Assembly (NCBI RefSeq): GCF_023920105.1
Contig: NZ_CP083693.1
Location: forward strand, 699,001-763,000
DNA: 64,000 nucleotides
Direction of reading: 5' to 3'
Origin: Bartonella taylorii
GTDB taxonomy: Bacteria > Pseudomonadota > Alphaproteobacteria > Rhizobiales > Rhizobiaceae
A program made the position numbers and the translations under genes. Within the stretch, counting starts at the first letter, position 1, and the number at the start of each line of letters is the position of its first letter. This document shows, piece after piece, positions 30,164 through 39,561 of this stretch. The notes beneath the pieces are model-generated. The model was given only the letters and a program-made list of their open reading frames with translations. It was not told the origin of the DNA and did no database searches.

Positions 30164-30553
30164 ATGTATAGTCTTATGAAATCTGAAAGCAATTTTCAAA
30201 ACACAACAATTCCAACCATGTCTAGTCGTGAAATTGCAGAATTGTGTAGTAAACAACATAAACACGTTATGCGTGATATTCGTAAACTATTTAGCGAACT
30301 TAAAATCGACCCGAGTAATTTTGCTGGATTATACAAAGATTCAACAGGTCGTACTCTTCCTTGTTACCATCTTCCTAAACGTGAATCTCTTATTGTTATT
30401 TTAGGTTACAACACTGTATTGCGCGCAAAAATCATAGATTATTGGAAAAAATTAGAAGAGCAAGCAGCTAATCCTCAAATCGATTTTTCGAGCCCTGAAA
30501 TACGAGCAGCTATCATGATGCATCTTAAAAATAAAATTAAACAGACTGCGTAG
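30164..30553 (+). CDS. Rha-family phage regulatory protein
   Basis: A 129-residue protein with the pRha domain (TMSSREIAELCSKQHKHVMR, then LPCYHLPKRESLIVILGYNT). Rha proteins block lytic growth or regulate phage genes. The C-terminal tail (PQIDFSSPEIRAAIMMHLKN) resembles the linker of the antirepressors in this window, so the gene may be a Rha domain fused to a truncated antirepressor linker. The start ATG 30164 has AGG six bases upstream. The next antirepressor gene starts nine bases after its stop. Confidence 0.78.
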   Translation: MYSLMKSESNFQNTTIPTMSSREIAELCSKQHKHVMRDIRKLFSELKIDPSNFAGLYKDSTGRTLPCYHLPKRESLIVILGYNTVLRAKIIDYWKKLEEQAANPQIDFSSPEIRAAIMMHLKNKIKQTA

Positions 30554-30562
30554 GAGTTCATC

Positions 30563-31321
30563 ATGAACACTCTCATAGAGATTAAAGAACAAGCCATTGA
30601 TCAGGAAATAGTTCAGACAGTAAATGCACGTGATCTGCATGCATTCTTAGAGGCAAAACGTGACTTTTCCAATTGGATTAAGGACCGTATTACCAGATAC
30701 AATTTTATAGAAGGACAAGACTTTGTAAAAACACAAGATTTGCGGTCGCCAAATTTGGCGAGCGCAAAATCTAGGGCTGTTATCGCGATTAACTACTATC
30801 TCACACTCGATAGAGCCAAAGAACTTTCTATGCTTGAGAACAATCAGAAAGGGAGAGAAGCCCGTTTATACTTTATCGAATGTGAAAAGCGTGTAAAGCA
30901 AGCAGTGACAGCACAAATCGACTATTCAAGTCCAAAGGCTATGATTGGCTTTTTGAATTACCTACAAGGTCAAATAGATCAAAAAGACACCATCATTGAA
31001 GATTTAAAACCAAAGGCAATGGCACTTGAAAGCTTACAGCGTCATAATGGACTCTTCGGTCTTACAGAATCCGCTAAAATACTCGAGATGCAACCAAAGC
31101 AATTCATTCTCTTCTTACAGAAAAAAGGTTGGGTTTACAGACGAGCAGCAGGTGGAAATTTGCTTCCTTATCAAGACAAAATCCAAAAGAAACTGATGGA
31201 TTGTCCAACCATCACACTTCAAACCGCAAATGGAATAGAAAAAGTCATTCCTTGCGCAAAAATCACAGCAAAAGGAATTGGTGTGTTGTCTCAAGAGATT
31301 AAAAAACAAAGCATGCATTAA
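30563..31321 (+). CDS. Phage antirepressor in the early operon
   Basis: A 252-residue AntA/AntB + KilA-C protein: TVNARDLHAFLEAKRDFSNW and YYLTLDRAKELSMLENNQKG at the N-terminus, LFGLTESAKILEMQPKQFIL in the KilA-C part. It is clearly diverged from the leftward copies and has no structured leader; a plain TAGGAGTT ribosome site precedes the ATG. Control is through the repressor-regulated promoter at 29634. It is probably the resident antirepressor of this phage, while the leftward ones look like acquired cassettes. Confidence 0.83.
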   Translation: MNTLIEIKEQAIDQEIVQTVNARDLHAFLEAKRDFSNWIKDRITRYNFIEGQDFVKTQDLRSPNLASAKSRAVIAINYYLTLDRAKELSMLENNQKGREARLYFIECEKRVKQAVTAQIDYSSPKAMIGFLNYLQGQIDQKDTIIEDLKPKAMALESLQRHNGLFGLTESAKILEMQPKQFILFLQKKGWVYRRAAGGNLLPYQDKIQKKLMDCPTITLQTANGIEKVIPCAKITAKGIGVLSQEIKKQSMH

Positions 31322-31336
31322 TTAAGGAATGCAATA

Positions 31337-31756
31337 ATGGAAAAGAAATACGAATTTACTGATGAAACAATCGAAGTTGATGGAAAAACTCTTCACCGCA
31401 TCCGTGCACTGAGAGACTTTTCTGATGTCGAGAAAGGTGATCTTGGCGGTTTTATAGAGCATGAAGGCAATTTATCTCATGAGGACTCTTGTTGGGTTTA
31501 TCATAATGCCAAGGTTTATGGTAATGCACGGGTTTATGGGCATGCCTCGATTTATGATGGTGCAGAGATTTATGACAATGCTTTTGTTGGTGGTTATGTA
31601 CTTGTGCACGATAATGCAAGGATTTACGGTGATGCTGGAATTTATGACAATGCAGAAGTGTATGGTGACGCAAAAGTTTACGGGGATGCGGTAGTTCATC
31701 TTGGTGCACAGGTTGGCGGCTATACCGCCATATCAACTGGAGAAAAGACCAGATGA
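31337..31756 (+). CDS. Beta-helix repeat protein 1
   Basis: A 139-residue protein. An N-terminal head (YEFTDETIEVDGKTLHRIRA, GDLGGFIEHEGNLSHE) is followed by about 11 six-residue repeats of the form [VI]YGNA/YDNA (AKVYGNARVYGHASIYDGAE), predicting a left-handed beta helix. No catalytic residues of hexapeptide acyltransferases are evident. It overlaps a related gene by four bases (ATGA). The role is unknown; a structural or binding function in early infection is possible. Confidence 0.72.
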   Translation: MEKKYEFTDETIEVDGKTLHRIRALRDFSDVEKGDLGGFIEHEGNLSHEDSCWVYHNAKVYGNARVYGHASIYDGAEIYDNAFVGGYVLVHDNARIYGDAGIYDNAEVYGDAKVYGDAVVHLGAQVGGYTAISTGEKTR

Positions 31757-32283
31757 AAAAATATGAACTTACTGATGAGACAGATGATTTTTTCGGAAAA
31801 ACTCTTTACCGCATTCGCGCATTACGAGACTTTAGAAATATTAAAAAAGGTGACCTAGGCGGCTTTATAGCAAAAGAAGATAACTTAAGTCATGAGGGTG
31901 ACTGTTGGGTTTGGCATGATGCCGCGGTTTGTGATAACGCTAAGGTTTTTGGTAATGCACAGATATTCGAAAAATCAATAATTAGAGATAATGCCAAGGT
32001 TTGTGGTAATGCTGGTGTTGAATACAATGCGCAAATCTTCGGCAATGCACAAATTTATGACAAAGCACATGTTTATGGTCTTGTTTATGATAATGCTCGT
32101 GTTTTTGGAAAAGCCGTTATATGTGAAAATGCACACATTTCTGGAGATATTAGAATTCAAGATAAAGTATATGTTTTCGATAATATAGATATTTCTGGTA
32201 ATTTTGAAATTCGTGGAGAAACTTCAATCATCTCCAAAAGTGAATATTCAACAATCTATCCAAGCTACATAAGCCGTTTCTAA
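31753..32283 (+). CDS. Beta-helix repeat protein 2
   Basis: A 176-residue paralogue of the preceding protein. The N-terminal head is related (TLYRIRALRDFRNIKKGDLG) and is followed by longer, more varied six-residue repeats (AKVFGNAQIFEKSIIRDNAK). It arose by tandem duplication, and is translationally coupled to gene 1. No enzyme motif is visible. Confidence 0.7.
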   Translation: MKKYELTDETDDFFGKTLYRIRALRDFRNIKKGDLGGFIAKEDNLSHEGDCWVWHDAAVCDNAKVFGNAQIFEKSIIRDNAKVCGNAGVEYNAQIFGNAQIYDKAHVYGLVYDNARVFGKAVICENAHISGDIRIQDKVYVFDNIDISGNFEIRGETSIISKSEYSTIYPSYISRF

Positions 32284-32357
32284 CCACACAAACAACTTTT
32301 AAACACAAGCGTGATTCATGCCACGGGGGAATTGCGCTCAAATAGGAGGAAATCAAG

Positions 32358-33152
32358 ATGAGTGAACAAAATAATAATCTAATAGAAATTGAAGAAACAC
32401 ATCATTTAGCCGTCAAGCCAACTGCTATGGAACGCATTTTAAACAGAGCCTTAGAAAATGACGTCGATATGGACCGTCTCGAGCGTCTCATTGCCTTACG
32501 AGAAAAAGAAATAGAACGACAAAACTACGAAAGATTTGCCAGTGATCTTTCGAATATGCAAATAGAATATCAAAAAATACAAAAAAACTCTACAAACACC
32601 CATACAAACAGCCAATATGCAACCCTTGACCAGTACATTGATGCTGTAAAGAAGACTCTTGCAAAACACCGCTTTGCTTTGTTTTCTCGTATCAAAGAAC
32701 AGAGTTCAGACAATATAATTATAGAAATGACTTTGACGCATCCATCTGGGAATAAAATCTCAACAGAAGGAAAGTTCCCTTATGACACTAAAGGATGCAA
32801 ATCAAATATACAATCGGTTGGTTCTGCCATCACATACGCACGCAGATATCTATTAGGTATGCTTCTTAATGTCGTGAGTGAAGATGATGATACGGATGGG
32901 AACACACCTATTAAAAAGGCTTTTCCACAACAGATCAATGAAATCAGAAGACTCGTAGTACAAACCCAAACAGAAGAAGAAAAAATACTTGCTTATGTCA
33001 ACGTCAAAAAGCTTGACGATATGTCTGAAGGACAAGCACAAACGGTGTTACATCTTTTGAAAGATAAACAAAACAAGCAAAAGGTAGAAACAGATTCTAC
33101 TATACAAGATGCCGATATAGCAACGCCACACGAACAGGGAACGGCGGTGTGA
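32358..33152 (+). CDS. ERF-family ssDNA annealing protein
   Basis: A 264-residue recombinase of the ERF superfamily. The core lies at residues 55-165 (NYERFASDLSNMQIEYQKIQ, then ATLDQYIDAVKKTLAKHRFA and SVGSAITYARRYLLGMLLNV), the last being the family's best marker. It anneals single strands during phage recombination with the YqaJ exonuclease encoded two bases downstream. The C-terminal region is a helical, variable tail. AGGAGGAAAT gives a strong ribosome site. Confidence 0.88.
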   Translation: MSEQNNNLIEIEETHHLAVKPTAMERILNRALENDVDMDRLERLIALREKEIERQNYERFASDLSNMQIEYQKIQKNSTNTHTNSQYATLDQYIDAVKKTLAKHRFALFSRIKEQSSDNIIIEMTLTHPSGNKISTEGKFPYDTKGCKSNIQSVGSAITYARRYLLGMLLNVVSEDDDTDGNTPIKKAFPQQINEIRRLVVQTQTEEEKILAYVNVKKLDDMSEGQAQTVLHLLKDKQNKQKVETDSTIQDADIATPHEQGTAV

Positions 33153-33153
33153 G

Positions 33154-33777
33154 ATGGAACAAAGAACAGCAGAATGGTTTCAAGCACGCTTGGGTAAAGT
33201 CACCGCTTCTAATGTTTACAACGTAATCAGTAAGACAGCTAAAGGATTGCCTACAAACAAATATGAAGACTACAAAATCAAACTCATTACAGAGCGCCTA
33301 ATAGAAGGAATAAGCCAATCTTATATAACACCAGCTATGCAATGGGGTATTGAACATGAGGATGATGCCTTGAAAGAATATGCATTCATTTATGATGCCG
33401 AGGTCACAAGGTGCGGGTTTATCCAACACCCCACAATAAAAATGGCAGGAGCAAGTCCTGATGGATTTGTTGGTGATGACGGTTTAGTTGAAGTTAAATG
33501 TCCACAATCGGCCACGCATTTGCGCTTCTTTATGGATGGCAAAATCAAACCTGAATATATCGCACAAATGCAATTCCAAATGGCATGTACAGGACGCAAA
33601 TGGTGTCATTTCATTAGCTATAATCCAAACTTTGTAGGTAGATCTATTGGTTTGAGAATGAAAATCAAACGCGTCCACCGTGACGAGGAACACATTGAAG
33701 AGATTAATAAAGCGGTCGAAATCTTTTTAGGGGAAATAGAACAAGAGATGCAAAAGATTTTGACAAAAGCTGCTTAA
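33154..33777 (+). CDS. YqaJ-family phage exonuclease
   Basis: A 207-residue lambda-exonuclease-like recombinase of the YqaJ family. Catalytic residues are in WGIEHEDDALKEYA (Glu), GASPDGFVGDDGLVEVKCP (Asp and the E-x-K motif, about residues 95-115) and the Gln helix QMQFQMACTGRKW. It degrades one DNA strand to feed the ERF annealase. A degraded homologue lies at 40211-40756. The GTGAG/ATGG junction with the ERF gene implies coupling. Confidence 0.9.
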   Translation: MEQRTAEWFQARLGKVTASNVYNVISKTAKGLPTNKYEDYKIKLITERLIEGISQSYITPAMQWGIEHEDDALKEYAFIYDAEVTRCGFIQHPTIKMAGASPDGFVGDDGLVEVKCPQSATHLRFFMDGKIKPEYIAQMQFQMACTGRKWCHFISYNPNFVGRSIGLRMKIKRVHRDEEHIEEINKAVEIFLGEIEQEMQKILTKAA

Positions 33778-33783
33778 CACTAT

Positions 33784-33811
33784 GGGGGTGCTCTCTCCTC
33801 CCAGCACCCCC
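33784..33811 (+). terminator. Terminator after the recombination genes
   Basis: Strong hairpin GGGGGTGCT/AGCACCCCC with a 10-base loop. It lacks a good T run, so termination may be partial, and the AlpA-like gene lies just beyond. Confidence 0.5.
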
Positions 33812-33849
33812 GCCCATTTAATTAATATAAAAAAGAGAAAGGTAATGAG

Positions 33850-34038
33850 ATGATATTTGATGATGGCGATAGATATGTAACGACACGTGAGTGTGCACAG
33901 CTTTTTAGTGTATCCACAACAACGATTCGCAATTGGGTGCTTCAGGGGTTGTTTCCGGAGCCATATAAGCTAGGAAGAGCAGTGAGGTGGAGAAAGAAAG
34001 AGATCTTAGCATTCACTCCAAAGAAAAATAAGGAGTAA
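33850..34038 (+). CDS. AlpA/excisionase-like DNA-binding protein
   Basis: A 62-residue winged-helix protein of the MerR/AlpA type (YVTTRECAQLFSVSTTTIRN, then WVLQGLFPEPYKLGRAVRWR and KKEILAF). In prophages such proteins serve as excisionase or as activators of the integrase gene. Its place as the last gene before the phage-host junction fits. No integrase is in the window, so it must lie beyond the left edge. AAGG lies eight bases before the ATG. Confidence 0.78.
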   Translation: MIFDDGDRYVTTRECAQLFSVSTTTIRNWVLQGLFPEPYKLGRAVRWRKKEILAFTPKKNKE

Positions 34039-34099
34039 ATAGGAGTAAATTAGATAAAGTTGTATAAACCGTAAAGGGTGGTCTAAAAGGTGGTCTAAA

Positions 34100-34159
34100 A
34101 ACAGTTCTTTAAAGAAAAAATCTATATATTTCAATACATTAAAAACAGAAAATGGTGCC
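34100..34159. repeat. Phage-end/tRNA junction repeat, copy 1
   Basis: Sixty bases running up to and into the 3' end of tRNA-Thr(CGT), matched with a few differences by 40917-40976 next to tRNA-Thr(TGT). It is likely the phage-derived side of the attachment site at both loci. Confidence 0.6.
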
Positions 34160-34228
34160 GCATGCCGGATTCGAACCAGCGACCCCATCATTACGAATGA
34201 TGTGCTCTACCAACTGAGCTAATGCGGC
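34153..34228 (-). tRNA. tRNA-Thr (anticodon CGT)
   Basis: The minus strand reads as a full tRNA including encoded CCA: acceptor GCCGCAT/ATGCGGC, D-arm AGCTCAGTTGGTAGAGC, anticodon arm CATCA-TTCGTAA-TGATG with anticodon CGT, and T-arm GGTTCGAATCC. The prophage abuts its 3' end, the usual integration site for tyrosine integrases. Confidence 0.95.
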
Positions 34229-34639
34229 AAAACTTATCCATTAGGCAGACAAAAGTCATTGCGAGGGTAATAGCCAAAAGTATGTATAAAAGCAATATGC
34301 ATTTTGTTCGATCATTGAAATAAGGGGAGGGTGAAGTGAGGAGGCTATTTTTGATGTTATAAAGCGCTGATAAGGTCTCTTTCAATTTGTGATCGCGTTT
34401 TAACTTTGGAGTGATACAAAAACGCATCTTTGCTATGGGAATTGGTTCAGATATTCTTATAAAAATAAAAGTATCTACGGTTTCTGTGGGAAAAAAATTG
34501 TTGGACAAGCAAAGAATAAAAATATCATTGGTCTTTATGAAGATAAGATCAGTAAAATTGGTAGAGAGACGACTTTTCATTTTTTTATGGGAATGGAAGT
34601 AAAAGAGTGGTTTGGTAAATGTAAGATGGAGTAAGAACT
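34229..34639. other. Gap between tRNA-Thr and slyX
   Basis: No confident gene. A frame without a start codon runs rightward from about 34400 to 34631, ending FHFFMGMEVKEWFGKCKME and stop; it may be the tail of a degraded host gene. Otherwise only AT-rich sequence is seen. Confidence 0.5.
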
Positions 34640-34816
34640 ATGTCGGACGAAAATCGGTTAATAGAACTGGAAACGAAGCTAGCGTATCAAGAAAGACTCA
34701 TTGAGGAACTTTCTTGTGTGGTAACTGATCAATGGAAAAGCTTGGATGAAATATCTAAAAAAATTAATATTTTAACGCAGAGATTTTCAAATTTAGAAGA
34801 ACGGAGTTCCTCTTAA
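34640..34816 (+). CDS. slyX: SlyX family protein
   Basis: A 58-residue coiled-coil protein. RLIELETKLAYQERLIEELS, then VTDQWKSLDEISKKINILTQ, is the characteristic SlyX pattern (N-terminal E-x-x-L-A-Y/F-Q-E-x-x-I-E-E-L). The usual length is 60-75 residues. The function is unknown in all bacteria. It is the first host gene to the right of the prophage. Confidence 0.8.
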   Translation: MSDENRLIELETKLAYQERLIEELSCVVTDQWKSLDEISKKINILTQRFSNLEERSSS

Positions 34817-35113
34817 GAAGCTGTTGTATCGTCCTCTCATCAATAGAGCATTTAATGCTTTTATCGAATCTCTCAGATTTTTTCTTAGGCAAAATATGGA
34901 TAAAATTTTAGTAGCTCGTTGGTTTTAATTGATGAAAGGAGCCTCTTTACCGTAATTGCTTACTATGATCTATAAGCTGGTGTATTATTCATAATCAGAT
35001 TCTTTTAATTTGTTTTTATTAACCAAAAGGCTTTCAGCTATCTCTATAGTAGGATGAAGTTCTCTGGGATTTATATGTATGGCAGGATAGGCTTGAGAGG
35101 AATCCTCATAATA

Positions 35114-35446
35114 TCAAATGTATTTTTTAGTATATGAGATTTTGGGAAAAGGCTTTTGTTTTGCACAATTCAAGAAACAAAATACTATTGCTAAAGCGCC
35201 AAAGATAGACCATGTTGGTAAATAAGTGAAAATAATGCAAGTTGAGGATAGAAAAGATGGTATGGTGTTGCGTATAGACTGGTTAAAACTATAGATATCT
35301 GTTTGCAGGAGATTTACCAATATTTTATTGAGGGGGATTGTTGTCCAATGTGATGTACTTACAGAGTGTGCGCTATCAATGACCGATACTATAATTGTCA
35401 GCGTAACAAAAATGAAAGCCATTAATTTAAGTAAAGGACGGAGCAT
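35114..35446 (-). CDS. Small membrane protein of unknown function
   Basis: A 110-residue protein with two predicted membrane helices (LLKLMAFIFVTLTIIVSVID near the start; TWSIFGALAIVFCFLNC near the end) and a soluble loop between. The LRPLLKL start, the TTSHWT/IPL middle and the APTW-like LPTWSIFG motif resemble a conserved uncharacterised protein of rhizobia. ATG 35446 has AGGAAG upstream; an ATG at 35461 is less well placed. No pathway is known. Confidence 0.68.
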   Translation of the reverse strand: MLRPLLKLMAFIFVTLTIIVSVIDSAHSVSTSHWTTIPLNKILVNLLQTDIYSFNQSIRNTIPSFLSSTCIIFTYLPTWSIFGALAIVFCFLNCAKQKPFPKISYTKKYI

Positions 35447-35627
35447 ATTTCTTCCTATCATTTTTGCATGATATTTGCGTAACGCATAGAAGAATAAGGA
35501 GTTGCATTATGAGAAGAAAAATAAGTTTATGTTTGTTTTTTATGATTTTTTTAAAAGATGCACAAAAATTATGGTTGGTTTTCTTGATAAAGATTTAGAT
35601 TAAATTCAACAAGAGTAATAAGAGAAG

Positions 35628-37082
35628 ATGCTTAAGGGCAAAAACGATGAATTGAAGCGTAGCCTTCAAAATCGCCATATTCAAATGATTGCTTTGGGTG
35701 GTGTTATTGGGACGGGTCTTTTTTATGGATCAACTGAGGCAATTCAATTAGCTGGTCCTTCAACCATTTTAGCTTATCTTTTTGGGGGGCTTATTATCTA
35801 TTTTATTATGCGGATGCTTGGTGAAATGTCTGCAGAAGAACCGACTTCAGGTGCTTTTAGTTTTTTTGCATATAAATATTGGGGATGCTTTGCCGGTTTT
35901 ATAACAGGCTGGAATTATTGGTTTCTTTATGTTCTTGTGAGCATGACTGAACTTACTGTGATTGGATTTTATCTTGATCATTGGATTTTGTTTGATCATT
36001 GGAAATCATCCGTCATTGTTCTTTTGGTTATGACGCTAATTAATTTGTTTAATGTGCGTTTTTATGGAGAATTTGAATTTGGTTGCGCTTTGATCAAAGT
36101 TGCTGCTGTTATTGGCATGATTGTTTTTGGGATTTTTCTCATTGTAACTGGAATGAATGGTAGTCAAGCGAGTATTCACTATTTTTGGAAACATGGCGGG
36201 TTTTTTCCGTATGGGGCAATAGGGGTTATTTTGGCTACTTCTGTAGTGATGTTTTCTTTTGGTGGGACAGAACTTGTTGGTATTGCTGCTGGAGAGGCAG
36301 CTAATCCACAAAAAACAATTCCAACGGCTATTCGTCAAGTTATGTGGAGGATTATAATTTTTTATATTGGTTCTATCAGCGTTATTATGATGATAAGCCC
36401 ATGGAACATGATTGGGAAAAGTGGTAGTCCCTTTGTTACAATTTTTGAGACCGTAGGAATTCCTGCAGCAGGTCATATTTTAAATTTTGTGGTTATTATG
36501 GCTGCTATTTCGGTTTATAACAGCGGCATTTATTCCAATAGTCGTATGCTTTATAGTTTAGCTATACAAAAAAATGCACCACATATTTTTAGTAAACTTA
36601 ATGCTGCTCGTGTTCCTTATGTTGCTATCCTTTTTTCTTCACTCTGTACCGCGATAATCGTCATCGTGAATTTTCTTATTCCTGATAATAGTTTTATGCG
36701 GATCATGGCTCTTGCAACAGCAGCAGCGGTTATAACTTGGGCTATTATTGTTATTGTTCATTTAAAATTTCGCAAAGCACATAAGGACAAAAAAGGATCG
36801 TTTACTTATGCGTTTGGTTTATATCCTTACGCCAATTATCTTTGCCTTTGCTTTCTTGCTTTATTATTTTGTATTATGTTCATAAGTGGCTTTGGACAAA
36901 ATGGATTAATGGCTCAAATCTTTGCGATGATGGGAATCAGAGCGGCTTTTATTGAGCCATATATCCCAGTGCAGATGCCTGATATGAGTTTGGCAGTTAT
37001 TATCATTCCTCTATGGTGCTTACTTTTGCTTTTAGGCTATAAACTCAGCGATAGTGGTAGACAAGGTAATAAAAGGGATTGA
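35628..37082 (+). CDS. Amino-acid permease (APC superfamily)
   Basis: A 484-residue transporter with about 12 membrane helices. It starts with the AAT-family signature (LKRSLQNRHIQMIALGGVIG, then TGLFYGSTEAIQLAGPS), and the later motif FSFGGTELVGIAAGEAANP is typical of GABA, proline, asparagine or D-alanine/glycine permeases. It is a proton-coupled importer in the inner membrane. The exact amino acid cannot be told from sequence alone. It precedes bioMNY on the same strand by 12 bases, but its role appears separate. Confidence 0.88.
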   Translation: MLKGKNDELKRSLQNRHIQMIALGGVIGTGLFYGSTEAIQLAGPSTILAYLFGGLIIYFIMRMLGEMSAEEPTSGAFSFFAYKYWGCFAGFITGWNYWFLYVLVSMTELTVIGFYLDHWILFDHWKSSVIVLLVMTLINLFNVRFYGEFEFGCALIKVAAVIGMIVFGIFLIVTGMNGSQASIHYFWKHGGFFPYGAIGVILATSVVMFSFGGTELVGIAAGEAANPQKTIPTAIRQVMWRIIIFYIGSISVIMMISPWNMIGKSGSPFVTIFETVGIPAAGHILNFVVIMAAISVYNSGIYSNSRMLYSLAIQKNAPHIFSKLNAARVPYVAILFSSLCTAIIVIVNFLIPDNSFMRIMALATAAAVITWAIIVIVHLKFRKAHKDKKGSFTYAFGLYPYANYLCLCFLALLFCIMFISGFGQNGLMAQIFAMMGIRAAFIEPYIPVQMPDMSLAVIIIPLWCLLLLLGYKLSDSGRQGNKRD

Positions 37083-37094
37083 TGGAAATAAATC

Positions 37095-37775
37095 TTGGGG
37101 ATCATAAATTTTGATAAGGTGACACAAGTCTTTGGTGATTTGTGTGTTTTAAGAGATATTACTATACAGCTTACTGAAAGACGAATCGCAGTTATTGGTG
37201 CGAATGGTTCTGGAAAGAGTACATTTGTGCGTCTTATTAATGGATTGCAACTTCCATCAAACGGTTTTGTGAGTGTTGATGGGCTTGATACAAAACGCGA
37301 TGTAAAAGCGGTAATGCGTAAAGTAGGATTTGTTTTCCAAAATCCTGATAATCAGATTGTATTGCCCTTAGTGGAAGAAGATTTATCTTTTGGTCTCAAA
37401 AATTTAAAACTTAGTAAGGATGAAATCAAGAAACGTGTGGATGAAATTTTACAGCGTTATGATCTTCAGTCCTTTAAAAATCATGCAGTTCATTTATTAA
37501 GTGGTGGACAAAAACAATTGATTGCTATTTCGAGTGTAGTAGCAATGAGACCAGACTATATTGTTTTTGATGAGCCCACAACATTACTTGATTTGCGAAA
37601 TAAGCGTCGCGTTACACAAGTTATAGAAGAATTATCACAAACGGTAATTGTTGTATCACATGATTTGGAGTTTCTGAAAAAGTTTGATAGAATATTAGTT
37701 TTTGAGAAGGGGGAGATAGTTGTTGATGATGTGCCTTTTGTTGCAATCAAAGAATATATAAGAAGAATGTCGTGA
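37095..37775 (+). CDS. bioM: Biotin ECF transporter ATPase BioM
   Basis: A 226-residue ABC ATPase of the energy-coupling factor type. Walker [11 protein letters not shown]-loop [12 protein letters not shown], signature LLSGGQKQL, Walker [10 protein letters not shown] and H-loop VVSHD are all present. With BioN (encoded downstream) and BioY it forms the biotin importer. It starts at TTG 37095, with GGA about ten bases upstream; no in-frame ATG is close. Gene order M-N-Y with overlapping ends defines an operon. Confidence 0.9.
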   Translation: MGIINFDKVTQVFGDLCVLRDITIQLTERRIAVIGANGSGKSTFVRLINGLQLPSNGFVSVDGLDTKRDVKAVMRKVGFVFQNPDNQIVLPLVEEDLSFGLKNLKLSKDEIKKRVDEILQRYDLQSFKNHAVHLLSGGQKQLIAISSVVAMRPDYIVFDEPTTLLDLRNKRRVTQVIEELSQTVIVVSHDLEFLKKFDRILVFEKGEIVVDDVPFVAIKEYIRRMS

Positions 37776-38425
37776 TTGGTTTATATCTTCCAAGGGACAC
37801 GTTTATTCATAAGCTAAAACCAAGCATTAAGTTGTTATTTTTTGCAGTATGTGGAACAACTCTATTAATGGTCTCATCCATACCGTTTCTAGTATTTTTT
37901 TTATTGTTAGCAGCTTTATTTTATAAAGTTGCCAAAATTCCTTTTAGCACTGTGATAAAACAGCTTAAATCAATAGGCTTCTTTTTAGTCATTATATTTG
38001 TGTTTCAAGTTATTTTTGTTAATTGGCTTGAGGGTGTTGAAGTTGTGTTACGTCTTATTATCCTTTTTTCTTTATCATCACTTATTTCATTAACGACAAA
38101 AGTTTCAGATATGGTGGACTCAATTCAAGCAGGGCTTCAGCCTTTTCGTTGCTTTGGTATAAACCCATCAAAAGTGACTATGGTTATCTCTATGGCGATC
38201 AGGTTTATTCCTCTTTTGAGTGAAAAGTTTAATGAAGTGCGTGAAGCACAGCGAGCACGCGGACTTAATAGCAATATTGCAGCTCTTGCAATACCTTTAA
38301 TTATAAAAACCATAAGAATGGCTTCAGAAGTTGCTGAAGCATTGGAGGCACGTTGTTATAATGTTGGTGCTGTTGATAAAGTATCTAACGATAAAAAAAA
38401 TCCTCATAATGAAAGAATTATCTGA
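37772..38425 (+). CDS. bioN: Biotin ECF transporter T component BioN
   Basis: A 217-residue membrane protein of the CbiQ/EcfT family with about 4-5 helices. The cytoplasmic coupling motif [10 protein letters not shown] and a second [11 protein letters not shown] box bind the ATPase. It starts at GTG 37772, overlapping bioM by four bases. Together with BioM and BioY it completes the high-affinity importer. Confidence 0.9.
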   Translation: MIGLYLPRDTFIHKLKPSIKLLFFAVCGTTLLMVSSIPFLVFFLLLAALFYKVAKIPFSTVIKQLKSIGFFLVIIFVFQVIFVNWLEGVEVVLRLIILFSLSSLISLTTKVSDMVDSIQAGLQPFRCFGINPSKVTMVISMAIRFIPLLSEKFNEVREAQRARGLNSNIAALAIPLIIKTIRMASEVAEALEARCYNVGAVDKVSNDKKNPHNERII

Positions 38426-38979
38426 TGAATACAAAAGATTTAACTTATATTGCCCTATTTGCGGCTATTTATGCTGTTTTGGGTCTTTTTCCTCCTATTT
38501 TTCTTCCTTTTCTTCTTGGAGTTCCTATTACAGCTCAATCTATGGGGCCGATGTTAGCAGGCTCTATACTCGGGGCGAAGAGGGGAGCTTTAGCATCGCT
38601 TCTTTTCCTTGTTCTTGTTGCGATTGGATTACCTCTCTTGCCTGGTGGTCGCGGTGGAATCAGTGTTTTTACAGGAGTTACGAGTGGTTATCTGATTAGT
38701 TTTCCATTTGCTGCATTTTTTATTGGTTTTATGGTTGAGCTATTTTGGTGTAGATTGAATTTTATAAAATTATTTGTAATAAACACGGTGGGCGGTATAG
38801 GAATTGTCTATGCTTTTGGCATACCGTGGATGGCTTATATTACTAAAATCTCTTTATTAAAAGCTTTAACAGTTTCATCAAGTTTTATGATTGGTGGATT
38901 TGTGAAAGTATTTATTGCATCTTTTATTGCACTTGCGATTAAAAAATCTGTTCCTCTCATTACGTCAAAAAAAGGTTAG
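38425..38979 (+). CDS. bioY: Biotin transporter BioY
   Basis: A 184-residue substrate-binding S component with six membrane helices. The typical BioY stretches are LFPPIFLPFLLGVPITAQSM and the GLPLLPGGRGGISVFTGVTS motif that lines the biotin site. It overlaps bioN by one base. No biotin synthesis genes are in the window, and the nearby accBC genes depend on biotin. Confidence 0.94.
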   Translation: MNTKDLTYIALFAAIYAVLGLFPPIFLPFLLGVPITAQSMGPMLAGSILGAKRGALASLLFLVLVAIGLPLLPGGRGGISVFTGVTSGYLISFPFAAFFIGFMVELFWCRLNFIKLFVINTVGGIGIVYAFGIPWMAYITKISLLKALTVSSSFMIGGFVKVFIASFIALAIKKSVPLITSKKG

Positions 38980-39561
38980 TTTTTACTTTGAGTGAGGCTT
39001 TGTATTGTATACCTCTGAAGATAAAATAGGGAATGATAATATTATAATGCTCTCTGTTTTATTTGTTTGCTGCTTTAATGAAGGGAATATATATAATAAA
39101 AGATGCTTATATTATGTTATCTAATCAATTTTTTCTAAAATATTTATTATACAAGTCTATATATATCTTATTATTAAGAGCTATAAAATTAAAAATTATC
39201 ATTAATAAGATATATTAATTTTATATATTCTTTATTGATAATTATATTATCGTTAAAATTTTATGCGGTATGATTTAATACAAATCGTTACAATTATTGT
39301 TCTTATGTTATAAAATTTTGTGTTTTTCTTATAAGAGAAATTAACAACTATCATTCTGAACGTATTTTATTAAAATAGTTTAATAATGATGTGATAGTTT
39401 ATTTGTAATTGTATAGTATATAATATGTTTTAGATTAATAATTATATTTTTAATAAATTATAAAATATTTTTATTACTATATTAATAAAATATAGACACA
39501 CGTAATGATGTTATGTTAAATTCGTTATGTTAATTCTCTTTAAGAAGGTAAGATTAAAATT
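38980..39561. other. AT-rich gene-free gap
   Basis: About 580 bases, extremely AT-rich with many TATA-like runs. I see no gene or stable hairpin. It separates bioY from a small secreted-protein gene and could hold its promoter. Confidence 0.6.

Noticed and set aside
34400-34631. Possible gene upstream of slyX
   Set aside because: The frame lacks a start codon until its last 17 codons; kept only as a note on the gap.
36036-36476. Minus-strand frame of 146 codons
   Set aside because: Antisense shadow of the amino-acid permease, rich in Asn/His/Pro as expected from the complement.
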